Positions 50,880 through 59,825 of a DNA stretch of 64,000 bases are shown here, piece after piece. Under the pieces are notes generated by a model that was not told the DNA's origin, searched no databases, and worked only from the letters and a program-made list of their open reading frames with translations. The position numbers were made by a program, and so were the translations under genes. Numbering within the stretch: position 1 is the first letter of the stretch; the number at the start of each line of letters is the position of its first letter. Source of the stretch: Salinicola tamaricis (lineage in GTDB: Bacteria > Pseudomonadota > Gammaproteobacteria > Pseudomonadales > Halomonadaceae); NCBI RefSeq assembly GCF_003006155.1, contig NZ_CP023559.1, positions 124,001 to 188,000 on the forward strand. Reading direction: 5' to 3'.

Positions 50880-52679
50880 TCAGTGGTTGTCGCGCGGCAA
50901 GTCCCAGGCAATGGCGCGGTACTTGGTGGCCGGGGCCAACGTCATGCCGCGGTCCAGCGGCTCGACCATGCCGCGCTGGATCTCCTGCCACGGCGTCTGA
51001 TGATCGCGGTAGGGGTAGCCGCCGCGCGCCTCCAGGCTTGCTCGCCGCCGCGCCAGCTCGGCGTCGTCGACCAGCAGATTGGCCTCACCGCGGCGCAGAT
51101 CGATGCGCACCCGGTCGCCGCTCTCGAGCAGCGCCAGGCCGCCGCCCACCGCGGCTTCCGGCGAGGCGTTGAGAATCGAGGGCGAGCCCGAGGTGCCCGA
51201 CTGGCGCCCGTCGCCCAGACACGGCAGCGACTCGATCCCGCGCGCCAGCAGCGCTTCCGGCGGCTGCATGTTGACCACCTCGGCGCCCCCGGGGTGCCCC
51301 ACCGGGCCGGCACCGCGCATTACCAGGATCGTCTTCTCGTCGATGCCCAGCGCCGGATCGTCGATCCGCGCGTGATAATCCTCGGAGCCGTCGAACACCG
51401 CCACCCGACCCTCGAAGGCGTCGGGATCGTCCGGGTCGGAGAGGAAGCGGCGACGAAAGTCGTCGGAAATCACGCTGGTCTTCATCAGCGCCGAGTCGAA
51501 CAGATTGCCCTTGAGGTTGATAAAACCCGCCGCTGCCACCAGCGGATCGGCGTAGCGGCGGATCACGTCGCTATCCTGGGTCTCGCGACCCTGGCAGTTG
51601 TCGGCGAGGGTGTGGCCGTTCACCGTCAGCACCTCACCGTGGACGCGCCCTGCACCCAGCAGCTCGTGGATCACTGCCGGCACGCCGCCAGCGCGGAAGA
51701 ACTCCTCACCCAGATAGGCGCCCGCCGGCATCACGTTGGCCAGCAGCGGCACGTCGTGGCCGAGCCGCTGCCAGTCGTCGTTGGTCAACTCGATGCCAGC
51801 GTGGCGGGCGATGGCGTTGATATGGATCGGCGCGTTGCTCGACCCGCCCAGCGCCGAGCACACCACGATGGCGTTCTCGAATGCCTCGCGGGTCAGGATA
51901 CGGCTGGGGCGCAGGTCCTCCCACACCATCTCGACGATGCGCGCACCGGTGGCATAGGCCACCATCGGGCGCTCCTTGTAGGGCGCCGGGATCATCGCCG
52001 AGCCGGGCAGGCTCATACCCAGCGCCTCGGCCATGGAGTTCATGGTCGAGGCGGTGCCCATGGTATTGCAGTGCCCCACCGAGGGCGCCGAGTCGGCGAT
52101 CCGGGCGAGGAAGGTGGGATAGTCGATCTCGCCGGTGGTGAGACGCTTGCGCAGCTCCCACACGATGGTGCCGGAGCCGACCCGTTCGGCACCGCGCCAG
52201 CCGTTGAGCATCGGCCCGCCGGAGAGCACGATCGCCGGCAGATCGGCGGTGGCCGCCGCCATCAGGCAGGCCGGCGTGGTCTTGTCGCAGCCGGTGGTGA
52301 GTACCACCCCATCCAGCGGGTAGCCGTGCAGTACTTCGACCAGGCCGAGATAGGCGAGATTGCGGTCCAGCGCCGCGGTGGGCCGGCGCACGTTCTCGTG
52401 GATCGGATGCAGCGGGAACTCGAACGGCACCCCGCCGGCGGCGCGGATTCCCGCCTTGGTGCGCTCGACCAGTTCGAGGTGGTGGCGGTTGCACGGCGTC
52501 AGGTCGGAGCCGGACTGGGCGATACCGATGATCGGCTTGCCCGCGGCCAGCTCCTCCAGGGTGATGCCGTAGTTCATGTAGCGTTCGAGACACAACGCCG
52601 TGGTGCCGGCGTGGTCGGGGTTGTCGAACCACCAGCGCGAGCGCAGTGACTCGCGACGGCGCGCGGAGGAATCAGACAT
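50880..52679 (-). CDS. xylD: D-xylonate dehydratase (IlvD/Edd family)
   Basis: Intact, 599 residues, closely resembling Caulobacter Xyl[36 protein letters not shown] start, Cys63 in [10 protein letters not shown], Cys131/Lys133 in [16 protein letters not shown] and Cys204 in [19 protein letters not shown] are the iron-sulfur and magnesium ligands. [51 protein letters not shown] is the family's C-terminal signature. It converts D-xylonate (and often L-arabinonate) to a 2-keto-3-deoxypentonate. Downstream partner enzymes are the AraD1-type gene just upstream on the same strand and XylX at 58529. Confidence 0.88.
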   Translation of the reverse strand: MSDSSARRRESLRSRWWFDNPDHAGTTALCLERYMNYGITLEELAAGKPIIGIAQSGSDLTPCNRHHLELVERTKAGIRAAGGVPFEFPLHPIHENVRRPTAALDRNLAYLGLVEVLHGYPLDGVVLTTGCDKTTPACLMAAATADLPAIVLSGGPMLNGWRGAERVGSGTIVWELRKRLTTGEIDYPTFLARIADSAPSVGHCNTMGTASTMNSMAEALGMSLPGSAMIPAPYKERPMVAYATGARIVEMVWEDLRPSRILTREAFENAIVVCSALGGSSNAPIHINAIARHAGIELTNDDWQRLGHDVPLLANVMPAGAYLGEEFFRAGGVPAVIHELLGAGRVHGEVLTVNGHTLADNCQGRETQDSDVIRRYADPLVAAAGFINLKGNLFDSALMKTSVISDDFRRRFLSDPDDPDAFEGRVAVFDGSEDYHARIDDPALGIDEKTILVMRGAGPVGHPGGAEVVNMQPPEALLARGIESLPCLGDGRQSGTSGSPSILNASPEAAVGGGLALLESGDRVRIDLRRGEANLLVDDAELARRRASLEARGGYPYRDHQTPWQEIQRGMVEPLDRGMTLAPATKYRAIAWDLPRDNH

Positions 52680-52772
52680 CGGAAGGCTCCAGAGAGGCGC
52701 CGCGCGCAGCGCGGCACCGGCGTGCCAGGGGACCCGGGCGGCGCCGGGTGAAACGACGTGACATCAGGCGGT

Positions 52773-53765
52773 TCACAGCGGCTTGGCCGCCGCGTAGCCC
52801 AGGTCCGCGTCGGCTTCCAGGGTGTTGCGCAGGGGCCGCCCCAACGCCGGCAACTCGATTTCGTAGCGGTCGCCCGGCTCGACCCTCACCTGGTCGGCGA
52901 AGCTCAGCGTGGCGGTGCCGAAAAAGTGCACGTGGACGTCGCCCGGGCGGCGGAAGTTGCGGTACTTGAAGTGGTGGTGCTCCAGATTGGCCAGGCTGTG
53001 GGCCATGTTGGCCTCACCGGTCAAAAACGGCTTTTCCCACAGGGTCTTGCCATCGCGCACGATGCGGCTGGTGCCCTCGAGGTGCGCGGGCAGCTCGCCC
53101 ACCAGCAGCTCTGGGCCGTAACTGCAGGCGCGCAGCTTGGAGTGGGCCAGCCACAGGTAGTTGAAGCGCTCGGTGACGTGATCGGAGAACTCGTTGCCGA
53201 CGGCGTAGCCGACCCGCCACGGGGTGCCGTCATCGCCGATCACATAGAGACCGGCCAGCTCCGGCTCCTCGCCGGCATCCTGGGCGAAGCTCGGAGACGG
53301 CAGCGCCGCCTCGGGCGCCACCACGCAGTCGCCGTCGCCCTTGTAGAACCACTCCGGCTGCGGCCCTACCTCGCCGGCGCCCGGCTTGCCCGCCTCGACG
53401 CCCATGCGGAACATGCGCATGGAGTCGGTCAAGGTGCTCTCGTCGACCAGGGTCGCGGCGTGCATCGCCGAACGCGTGTCGGCACTGCCGAGGTGGGTCA
53501 GCCCGGTGCCGGTGACCAGCCAGTGGGCCGGGTCCGGGTGGGTCAGCGGCGGCAGCAGCTGTCCGTTGTCGACCAACGCGGCATAGTCGAGCCGGGTGTC
53601 GGTCAGCGCCGCCTCGACCACCTCACTCAGCGGGCGCCCTTCGGCGATCGCCTGCCGCGCCAGGCCGTAAACCCCATCCTCCGCGGCCACCACCTGCACA
53701 CTCTCGGCGTCGACCACCAGGCCCACCGTCAATCGCCCCTCGTGGCGACATTGAATCAGGCGCAT
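52773..53765 (-). CDS. GguC/AraD1-type FAH-fold 2-keto-3-deoxypentonate dehydratase
   Basis: Intact; start MRLIQCRHEGRLTVGLVVDAE at 53765 with GGAGAG upstream. About 330 residues. SADTRSAMHAATLVDESTLTDSMRMFRMGVEAGKPGAGEVGPQPEWFYKGDGDCVVAP, VIGDDGTPWRVGYAVGNEFSDHVTERFNYLWLAHSKLRACSYGPELLVG and NLEHHHFKYRNFRRPGDVHVHFFGTATLSF are hallmarks of the GguC (AraD1) subfamily, proposed to dehydrate 2-keto-3-deoxy-L-arabinonate to 2-oxoglutarate semialdehyde. Placed 93 bp upstream of xylD on the same strand. The stereochemical preference is inferred from family, not seen. Confidence 0.8.
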   Translation of the reverse strand: MRLIQCRHEGRLTVGLVVDAESVQVVAAEDGVYGLARQAIAEGRPLSEVVEAALTDTRLDYAALVDNGQLLPPLTHPDPAHWLVTGTGLTHLGSADTRSAMHAATLVDESTLTDSMRMFRMGVEAGKPGAGEVGPQPEWFYKGDGDCVVAPEAALPSPSFAQDAGEEPELAGLYVIGDDGTPWRVGYAVGNEFSDHVTERFNYLWLAHSKLRACSYGPELLVGELPAHLEGTSRIVRDGKTLWEKPFLTGEANMAHSLANLEHHHFKYRNFRRPGDVHVHFFGTATLSFADQVRVEPGDRYEIELPALGRPLRNTLEADADLGYAAAKPL

Positions 53766-53792
53766 TGTCTTTGCTCTCCTCGGCATTGATTG

Positions 53793-53873
53793 GGCTCGAT
53801 GAACGACCGAGCGGATTTGGGCTCGCTAGACAGCAGAGCGGATTCGGGCTCGCTGAACGATCGAGCGAATTCG
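53793..53873. repeat. Three 27-bp tandem units upstream of the AraD1-type gene
   Basis: Units at 53793, 53820 and 53847 each start GGCTCGMT and end GAGCGRATTYG, with changes in the middle. They start 27 bp upstream of the AraD1-type ATG, in its untranslated leader or promoter. Possibly regulator half-sites or a simple duplication. Confidence 0.6.
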
Positions 53874-53900
53874 AGTGCGGCGATAGGTACCGATGTCGAC

Positions 53901-53933
53901 TATGTTGAACATACTGTCAATAAGTACAACATA
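53901..53933. promoter_or_regulatory. Candidate operator/promoter of the divergent pentonate units
   Basis: TATGTTG (53901-53907) and CAACATA (53927-53933) are perfect 7-bp inverted arms 19 bp apart. On the minus strand a TTGACA-like hexamer (TATTGACAGT, about 53922-53913) lies between them, so the site could overlap a promoter for the AraD1-type/xylD transcript. No regulator is adjacent; the two FCD GntR proteins and the LysR protein in this window are candidates. Confidence 0.45.
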
Positions 53934-54168
53934 GACTTTCGGCGCAAATACCCCACCCGCGAATCGCGCTAGGCTGGGCGGCTCATTCGGCAGGCGCCGC
54001 TGGCCCCGCTCATCGACCGCCATGGTGACAGCTTCCCACCCTGACGGCAGGCGCACTCGACCAATGTCTAGCAAACACGAATATTGCACTCAATGTTCAT
54101 TCGTCATAGCGTCGAAGACATGAGTGCGGCGCCTGACGAGCCGGAAAAAAGCGTCATTCGCCCGATAT

Positions 54169-54212
54169 CGGTACCCGTTCGGATACGTTCGACACCCGCG
54201 CATCGGGTACCG
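54169..54212. promoter_or_regulatory. Inverted repeat upstream of tctC
   Basis: CGGTACCC at 54169-54176 and GGGTACCG at 54205-54212 are perfect 8-bp inverted arms about 28 bp apart, 155 bp before the tctC start. Could be an operator or a leader structure. Confidence 0.3.
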
Positions 54213-54367
54213 GTACGCAGGGCCTGGCAGGTGTCGTGCGTGTCACCGCCAGATACCCGTTGCGAGCAGCGGTCACGCCCGCAACCACCCCCGAGCAAGA
54301 CGACGATCTACACAACGACGCACCACACAACGATAACCAAACGACACGTCACTCTGGAGATATCGCC

Positions 54368-55348
54368 ATGACCACCTCAACGACCGCGAAACGCTTCTGC
54401 CTCGGCCTGCTCGGCGCTGCCCTGGTCCTGCCATTGCCGGCACTGGCCGACTACCCCGAAAAGCCGATCACCCTGGTCGTGCCGTGGGCGGCGGGGGGCG
54501 GTACCGATGCCACCGCGCGCACCATCGCCACGGCGCTGGAGAAGGAGCTCGGCCAGACCGTCAACGTGGTCAACCGTACCGGCGGCAGCGGTGTGGTCGG
54601 ACACACCGCCATCGCCTTGGCCAAGCCCGACGGCTACACCCTCGGCCTGGTCACCGGCGAGATCAACATGATGCACTGGCAGGGCCTGACCCAGCTCACC
54701 TACGCCGACTACACCCCGATCGCCCAGATCAACTACGACTACGCCGGCATCCAGGTCGCCGCCGACGGCCCCTTCGACTCCGCCCAGACGCTGCTCGACA
54801 AGGTCAAGGCCGAGCCCAAGGGCACCTACAACGCCTCCGGCACCGGCCAGGGTGGCGTGTGGCATCTGGCCTTCGCCGGGCTGCTGCTCGACCAGGGCAT
54901 GGAGGCCGACCGCGTGACCTGGATTCCCAGCCAGGGCGCGGCGCCGGCGATGACCGAGATGGCGGCGGGCAGCATCGATATCGTGCCCAGCTCGGTGCCC
55001 GAAGGGCGCGCGATGATCGAGGCGGGCAAGGTCAAGAGTCTGGCGATCATGGCACCAGAGCGCCTTGCCAGCTTCCCCGACGTCCCCACGCTGAAAGAGG
55101 CAATCGGCAGCGACTACACCATCGGTGAGTGGCGCGGCATCGCCGGTCCCAAGGGCATGGACCCGGCCGTGGTCAAGACGCTGGAGAAAGCGGTCGAGGC
55201 GGCCTACCAGAGCGACACCTACCAGAACTTCATGGCCAAGCAGGGCTTCGGCACCGAGTGGCGCGGCGCCGATGACTTCGGCAAGTTCATGGCCGAGCAG
55301 GATCAGCGCTTCGGCGAGATCGTCAAACAGGTCGGCCTGGCCAAGTGA
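54368..55348 (+). CDS. Tripartite tricarboxylate transporter (TTT) binding protein, TctC/BugT family
   Basis: Intact, 326 residues. Signal peptide ends ALA at about residue 26 before DYPEKPITLVVPWAAGGGTDATART, the family start with the first ligand loop. VVNRTGGSGVVGHTAIALAKPDGYTLGLVT and GAAPAMTEMAAGSIDIVPSSVPEGRAMIEAGKVKSLAIMAPERLASFPDVPTLKEA are Bug-protein signatures. Periplasmic, binds a carboxylate. Upstream of tctB-tctA; co-location with xylonate enzymes suggests a pentonate or similar sugar acid as ligand. Confidence 0.9.
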   Translation: MTTSTTAKRFCLGLLGAALVLPLPALADYPEKPITLVVPWAAGGGTDATARTIATALEKELGQTVNVVNRTGGSGVVGHTAIALAKPDGYTLGLVTGEINMMHWQGLTQLTYADYTPIAQINYDYAGIQVAADGPFDSAQTLLDKVKAEPKGTYNASGTGQGGVWHLAFAGLLLDQGMEADRVTWIPSQGAAPAMTEMAAGSIDIVPSSVPEGRAMIEAGKVKSLAIMAPERLASFPDVPTLKEAIGSDYTIGEWRGIAGPKGMDPAVVKTLEKAVEAAYQSDTYQNFMAKQGFGTEWRGADDFGKFMAEQDQRFGEIVKQVGLAK

Positions 55349-55373
55349 GGGCGCAGCCCGCGGGAGTCGCACG

Positions 55374-55859
55374 ATGAGAGACTTTCTTCTGGGTCTGGTC
55401 TTTGCCATCGGCGGCGGCGTGGTGATCGCCGTGGCCCAGACCTACCCCACCATGCCCTCGCTGCAGTACGGGCCGTCGCTGTTCCCCTCGCTGATCGGCG
55501 GGGGGATGCTGATCGGCGGCGCACTGCTGGCACTGAGCCAGGTCCGCGTGCTCGTCGCCCGGCGGCACGCGCCCGGGGATCCGGGGCTCTCGCGCTACGA
55601 CTACCGCGGGCTGGCGCTCTCCTTGGTGCCCTGCGCCCTGATCGTGTTCTACATCCTGGCCGCCGAGACCCTCGGCGCCGGGCTGTGCATGCTGCTCTCG
55701 ATGTGGCTGCTGATGCTGATGCGCGGGGCAAGATGGTGGCTGGCGCTGGGCGTCGCCCTGGTGGTGTCGCTCATCGTCACCCTGCTGTTCTCGCGCTATC
55801 TGCTGATTCCGCTGCCGGAGGGCACACTGCTCCCGCAAAGTCTGGCCTGGATCGGGTAA
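55374..55859 (+). CDS. TTT transporter small membrane subunit, TctB family
   Basis: Intact, 161 residues with four hydrophobic helices. MRDFLLGLVFAIGGGVVIAVAQTYPTMPSLQYGPSLFPSLIGGGMLIGGALLAL is the TctB N-terminal pattern (G..FPxLIG), and DYRGLALSLVPCALIVFYILAAETLGAGLCML follows. Starts 25 bp after tctC and ends 6 bp before tctA. Confidence 0.85.
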   Translation: MRDFLLGLVFAIGGGVVIAVAQTYPTMPSLQYGPSLFPSLIGGGMLIGGALLALSQVRVLVARRHAPGDPGLSRYDYRGLALSLVPCALIVFYILAAETLGAGLCMLLSMWLLMLMRGARWWLALGVALVVSLIVTLLFSRYLLIPLPEGTLLPQSLAWIG

Positions 55860-55865
55860 TCGCTC

Positions 55866-57380
55866 ATGGAAACCTTCGTGCAAGGCCTGGCCATGGTGTT
55901 CAACGCCCAGACGCTGCTGGTGATCGTCGCGGCGGCCGTGTTCGGGCTCTTCGTCGGCGCCATCCCCGGCCTCACCGCCACCATGGCGGTGGCCCTGCTG
56001 GTGCCGATCACCTTCTACATGGACGCCACGCCGGCGATCGCGGCGATCGTCGCGACCTCGGCCATGGCGATCTTCGCCGGTGACATTCCCGGCACCTATC
56101 TCAACATCCCCGGCACCCCCGCCTCCGCCGCCTACGTCGGTGAATCTTACCGGCTGGCGCGCCAGGGCCGTGCCCGGGAGACCCTGGGCACCAATCTGCT
56201 GTGCTCGGTGTTCGGGGGCCTGTTCGGCACCCTGGTGCTGGTGTTCGTCTCGCCCTCGCTGGCCGAGGTGGCGCTCAACTTCAGCTCCTTCGAGTACTTC
56301 TGGCTGGCGCTGCTGGGCCTGAGCTGCTCGATCTTCATCGCCATCGGATCGCGGCTGAAGGCGTTTCTGTCGCTCACCGTGGGCCTGCTGCTCTCCACCG
56401 TGGGGCTCGACATGATGAGCGGCGCGCCGCGCTTCACCTTCGGCGTGCCCGACCTGATGGCCGGGGTCAACTTCATTCCGGTGATGATCGGCATGTTCGC
56501 GCTCAACGAGATCATGCTGTTCTACGGCTCGCGCAACGAGGCCCGCAGCGTGCCGGCAATGGCCAAGGACAGCGTGTTCCGTCAGGCCCCTGCCACCCTG
56601 CGCCGCTACTGGCGCAACATGCTGCGCGGCAGCGCCCTGGGCACGCTGATCGGCGCGCTGCCGGGCGCGGGGGCGGATATCGCCGCCTGGATCGCTTATG
56701 CGCTGGGCAAGAGCCGCTCCAAGGAGAAAGAGAAGTACGGCAGCGGCCATATCGAAGGGATCGTCGATGCCAGCTCGGCCAACAACTCCGGCATCAGCGG
56801 TGCCTGGGTGCCGGCACTGGTGTTCGGCATCCCCGGCGACACCATCACCGCCATCGTCATCGGTGTGCTCTACATGAAGGGCATGAACCCTGGGCCGACC
56901 ATCTTCATGAACGGCGGTAGCCAGGTCTACGCCCTGTTCACGGTGTTCTTCATCGCCAACCTGATGATGCTGCCGCTGGGCTATCTGGCGATCCGCGCCT
57001 CCAAGGTCTTCATCCTGACCCCGCGCAAGATGCTGATGCCGGTGATTTTCACCTTCTGCATCGTGGGCGCCTTCGCCATCAACAACTCGGTCACCGATAT
57101 CTGGATCATGCTGATCATCGGCCTGGTGGCCTTCGTGCTGGCACGCAACGATTTCCCCATGGCGCCGGCGATCCTGGGGCTGGTGCTCGGCGGTACGCTG
57201 GAGAACAGCTTCATGAGCTCCATGCTCAAGTCCGGCGGCGACCTGCTCGCCTTCTTCGAACGCCCGATCAGCGCCGCCCTCGGCGCGCTGGTGATCCTGA
57301 TCTGGCTGCTGCCGACGCTGATCAAGCACATCCGCCGGCTGCGCCGCCCCGCAGCCACCACCGCCGGAGACGAGAGATGA
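55866..57380 (+). CDS. TTT transporter large membrane subunit, TctA family
   Basis: Intact, 504 residues. FVGAIPGLTATMAVALLVPITFYMDATPAIAAIVATSAMAIFAGDIPGTYLNIPGTPASAA carries the GxxxGxxPGxGxx-like motif of TctA; GTLIGALPGAGADIAAWIAYALGKSRSKEKEKYGSGHIEGIVDASSANNSGISGAWVPALVFGIPGDTITAIVIGVL is the second, diagnostic repeat. About 11-12 helices. Overlaps the next gene by ATGA. Confidence 0.92.
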   Translation: METFVQGLAMVFNAQTLLVIVAAAVFGLFVGAIPGLTATMAVALLVPITFYMDATPAIAAIVATSAMAIFAGDIPGTYLNIPGTPASAAYVGESYRLARQGRARETLGTNLLCSVFGGLFGTLVLVFVSPSLAEVALNFSSFEYFWLALLGLSCSIFIAIGSRLKAFLSLTVGLLLSTVGLDMMSGAPRFTFGVPDLMAGVNFIPVMIGMFALNEIMLFYGSRNEARSVPAMAKDSVFRQAPATLRRYWRNMLRGSALGTLIGALPGAGADIAAWIAYALGKSRSKEKEKYGSGHIEGIVDASSANNSGISGAWVPALVFGIPGDTITAIVIGVLYMKGMNPGPTIFMNGGSQVYALFTVFFIANLMMLPLGYLAIRASKVFILTPRKMLMPVIFTFCIVGAFAINNSVTDIWIMLIIGLVAFVLARNDFPMAPAILGLVLGGTLENSFMSSMLKSGGDLLAFFERPISAALGALVILIWLLPTLIKHIRRLRRPAATTAGDER

Positions 57381-58432
57381 CCCGCTACGATGCCGCCACC
57401 CTGCGCACCACCTTGAACGCCCTGTTCCAGGAAGCAGGCGCCCACGAGGAGGTTGCCGAGACCACCGCCAGGATTCTGGTCGAGGGCGATCTGCTCGGCC
57501 ACCACACCCATGGGGTGAAGCTGGCCGACGGCTACCTCAAGGATCTCGCCGCCGGCAACGCCAGCGGCGATCCCGGGGTCCTCGAGATTCAGGAAAACAC
57601 CCCGGTAGCGGCGCTGTTCGACGGCCACTACCTGCTCGGGCCCTACCTGGTGCAGCGCGCCCTCGACCACTGCCGCGCGGCGGCGGCCACCTTCGGCTTG
57701 GGCATGGTCAGTCTCAAGCGCTCGCACCATATCGCCTGCCTGGCGGCCTATCTGCAGCCGCTGGTGGAGGCCAACCTGGTGCCACTGATCCTGAGTTCGG
57801 ACCCAGCGGTGGCCTCGGTGGCACCATTTGGCGGTCTCGACCGGGTCTATACCCCCAACCCGCTGGCGGCGGGCATCCCCGGCCGCGAGCAGCCTTTGCT
57901 GATCGATGTCAGCATGTCGACCATCACCAACGGCACCGTGGGCAAGACCCATGCCGCGGGCGGGCGCCTGGCGCATCCGGCGATCCTCTCCGGACACGGC
58001 AAGGTAAGCGACAATCCCGCCGACTACTTCGCCGAACCGGGCGGCAGCATCCTGCCGTTGGGCGAACTCGCCTTCGGCCACAAGGGCTTCGCCCTGGGGC
58101 TGATGGTGGAGGCGCTGACCTCGGCCCTGGCCGGCTTCGGGCGCAAGGATGGCCCCACCACCTGGGGCGCCTCGGTGATGGTGATGGTGATCGACCCGGC
58201 GCGCTTCGGCGGTACGGATGCGTTCCTCGACGAGACCGACCATCTCGCCCGACGCTGCCGCGAGGCACGCCCGCGCGACGCCGAGCACCCGGTGCGCCTG
58301 CCCGGCCAGTCCGGCCTGGCAAGACGGCGCGACTATCTCGCCGACGGCATCCCGCTGCCCGACGATGTGGTAGCGGCGATGCGCCAGGCAGTGGCACGCT
58401 CATCGCTGGCCGGCACGACCCCGTTCGGCTGA
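57377..58432 (+). CDS. Ldh_2-family NAD(P)-dependent oxidoreductase
   Basis: Intact, 351 residues. The malate/L-lactate/ureidoglycolate dehydrogenase-2 family pattern is clear: RILVEGDLLGHHTHGVKLADGYL (HTHG active-site region), SLKRSHHIACLAAYLQPL, APFGGLDRVYTPNPLAAGIP, IDVSMSTITNGTV and GELAFGHKGFALGLMVEALTSALAG. Members interconvert 2-keto and 2-hydroxy acids. Coupled to tctA, so it probably acts on the imported acid or a downstream keto-acid; substrate unknown. Confidence 0.82.
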   Translation: MTRYDAATLRTTLNALFQEAGAHEEVAETTARILVEGDLLGHHTHGVKLADGYLKDLAAGNASGDPGVLEIQENTPVAALFDGHYLLGPYLVQRALDHCRAAAATFGLGMVSLKRSHHIACLAAYLQPLVEANLVPLILSSDPAVASVAPFGGLDRVYTPNPLAAGIPGREQPLLIDVSMSTITNGTVGKTHAAGGRLAHPAILSGHGKVSDNPADYFAEPGGSILPLGELAFGHKGFALGLMVEALTSALAGFGRKDGPTTWGASVMVMVIDPARFGGTDAFLDETDHLARRCREARPRDAEHPVRLPGQSGLARRRDYLADGIPLPDDVVAAMRQAVARSSLAGTTPFG

Positions 58433-58528
58433 GCCGCCGGCCGCCACACGACGCTTTGCCCGCGCCGTGCTCGCACCCTGTGCGTGCCGGCGTTCAGTCA
58501 CCCATGATCATCGAGAGCTGGTTCAACC

Positions 58529-59728
58529 ATGACGCAAGCCCAAGCACCCGACCGCCTGCCCGAGTCACTCGACTGCCTGCCCGAGGACGCCGATCGCGCC
58601 CTGCTGGTGGGCCGCGCCTGGCTGGGCGACGACCCGCAGCGCGGCGGCCCGGCCATCGTCGCCGTGCGTGGCGATACCCTGGTCGATCTCTCCGCGCATG
58701 TCGCCACCATGGCCGATCTGCTCGAACACCCCGACGCCGCGGGCCTGGTGCGCGACGCCGAGGCACCGCTGATCGCCCCACTGGCGACGGTGCTGGCCAA
58801 CAGCGCCACGGCCGAACCGATGGCACCCTATCTGCTCGCACCCTGCGATGTGCAGGCGATCAAGGCCTGCGGCGTGACCTTCGCGGTCAGCCTGCTGGAG
58901 CGGGTGATCGAGGAGCAGGCCGGCGGCGATCTCAACCGCGCGGCCGAGCTGCGCCGCGAGATCCAGACGCTGATCGGCAGCGATCTGTCGCGCATCCAGC
59001 CCGGCTCGGAAGAGGCAATGACGCTCAAGCGCGAGTTGCAGGCACGCGGCGCCTGGTCGCAGTACATGGAGGTGGGGATCGGCCCGGATGCCGAGGTCTT
59101 CTCCAAGGCGCAGCCGCTCTCCGCGGTGGGCCACGGCGCCCGGGTCGGTCTGCATCCCGCCTCGCAGTGGAACAACCCGGAGCCGGAGATCGTGCTCGCG
59201 GTGGACGCCCAGGGGCAGGTGCGCGGCGCCAGCCTGGGCAACGACGTCAACCTGCGCGACGTCGAAGGGCGCAGCGCGCTGCTGCTGGGCAAGGCCAAGG
59301 ACAACAACGCCTCCTGCGCCATCGGCCCGTTCATCCGCCTGTTCGACGCCCACTTCGGTATCGACGACGTGCGCCAGGCGCGGGTCTCGCTGCGTATCGA
59401 GGGTAGCGACGACGGTTTCGTGCTCGAGGGCGACAGCGACATGCGCGAGATCAGCCGCGACCCGCTCGACCTGGTGAGCCAGACCCAGGGGGCGCACCAT
59501 CAGTACCCGGATGGCTTCATGCTCTTCCTCGGCACCATGTTCTCGCCGATCCAAGATCGCGACGGCGAAGGCCAGGGCTTTACCCACCACCTGGGTGACC
59601 GGGTCGACATCAGCACGCCCAAGCTGGGGCGGCTGAGCAACGTGGTCGCGCGCAGCGACCAGCTGCCGCCGTGGACCTTCGGCATTCGCCGCCTGATCGC
59701 CCACCTCGCACGTCGTCAAGGCGCGTGA
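58529..59728 (+). CDS. xylX: 2-keto-3-deoxy-D-xylonate dehydratase (XylX type, FAH superfamily)
   Basis: Intact, 399 residues. IKACGVTFAVSLLERVIEEQAGGDL, SQYMEVGIGPDAEVFSKAQPLSAVGHGARVGLHPASQWNNPEPEIVLAV, GNDVNLRDVEGRSALLLGKAKDNNASCAIGPFIRLFDAHFGIDDV, QYPDGFMLFLGTMFSPIQDRDGEGQGFTHHLGDRV and WTFGIRRLI closely follow Caulobacter XylX. It converts 2-keto-3-deoxyxylonate to 2-oxoglutarate semialdehyde in the Weimberg pathway. With xylB and xylD in the window, only the lactonase and the semialdehyde dehydrogenase remain unseen. Confidence 0.88.
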   Translation: MTQAQAPDRLPESLDCLPEDADRALLVGRAWLGDDPQRGGPAIVAVRGDTLVDLSAHVATMADLLEHPDAAGLVRDAEAPLIAPLATVLANSATAEPMAPYLLAPCDVQAIKACGVTFAVSLLERVIEEQAGGDLNRAAELRREIQTLIGSDLSRIQPGSEEAMTLKRELQARGAWSQYMEVGIGPDAEVFSKAQPLSAVGHGARVGLHPASQWNNPEPEIVLAVDAQGQVRGASLGNDVNLRDVEGRSALLLGKAKDNNASCAIGPFIRLFDAHFGIDDVRQARVSLRIEGSDDGFVLEGDSDMREISRDPLDLVSQTQGAHHQYPDGFMLFLGTMFSPIQDRDGEGQGFTHHLGDRVDISTPKLGRLSNVVARSDQLPPWTFGIRRLIAHLARRQGA

Positions 59729-59825
59729 AACGTACCATCCCGTGGCGAGCGGCTCAGCCGTCTCGGGATGAGACGAGCCGCCGCCAGGTCAGAGGCCTGA
59801 GCCGATCCACGACAAGGAACATCAC

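Larger units (their letters stand above)
53766..54367. other. 602-bp gene-free divergent control region
   Basis: It separates the AraD1-type/xylD unit (minus) from the TTT-transporter/xylX unit (plus). It holds three 27-bp tandem units (53793-53873), an inverted repeat with TATGTTG/CAACATA arms (53901-53933) and an inverted repeat with CGGTACCC/GGGTACCG arms (54169-54212). No coding frame longer than 95 codons looks real. It is AT-richer around 53900-53945 and 54075-54110, as expected for promoters. Confidence 0.6.

Noticed and set aside
53793..53873. 27-bp repeats as a CRISPR array.
   Set aside because: Units are adjacent without spacers, only three are present, and they lie in a promoter region.
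55323..57329. A 668-codon open frame on the minus strand opposite tctB/tctA, and similar long frames opposite xylD (50853-52649) and dctQ/dctM (45849-47030).
   Set aside because: High-GC codon bias leaves antisense frames open. The products are Gln/His/Arg-rich with no domain, and the sense genes are clearly real.
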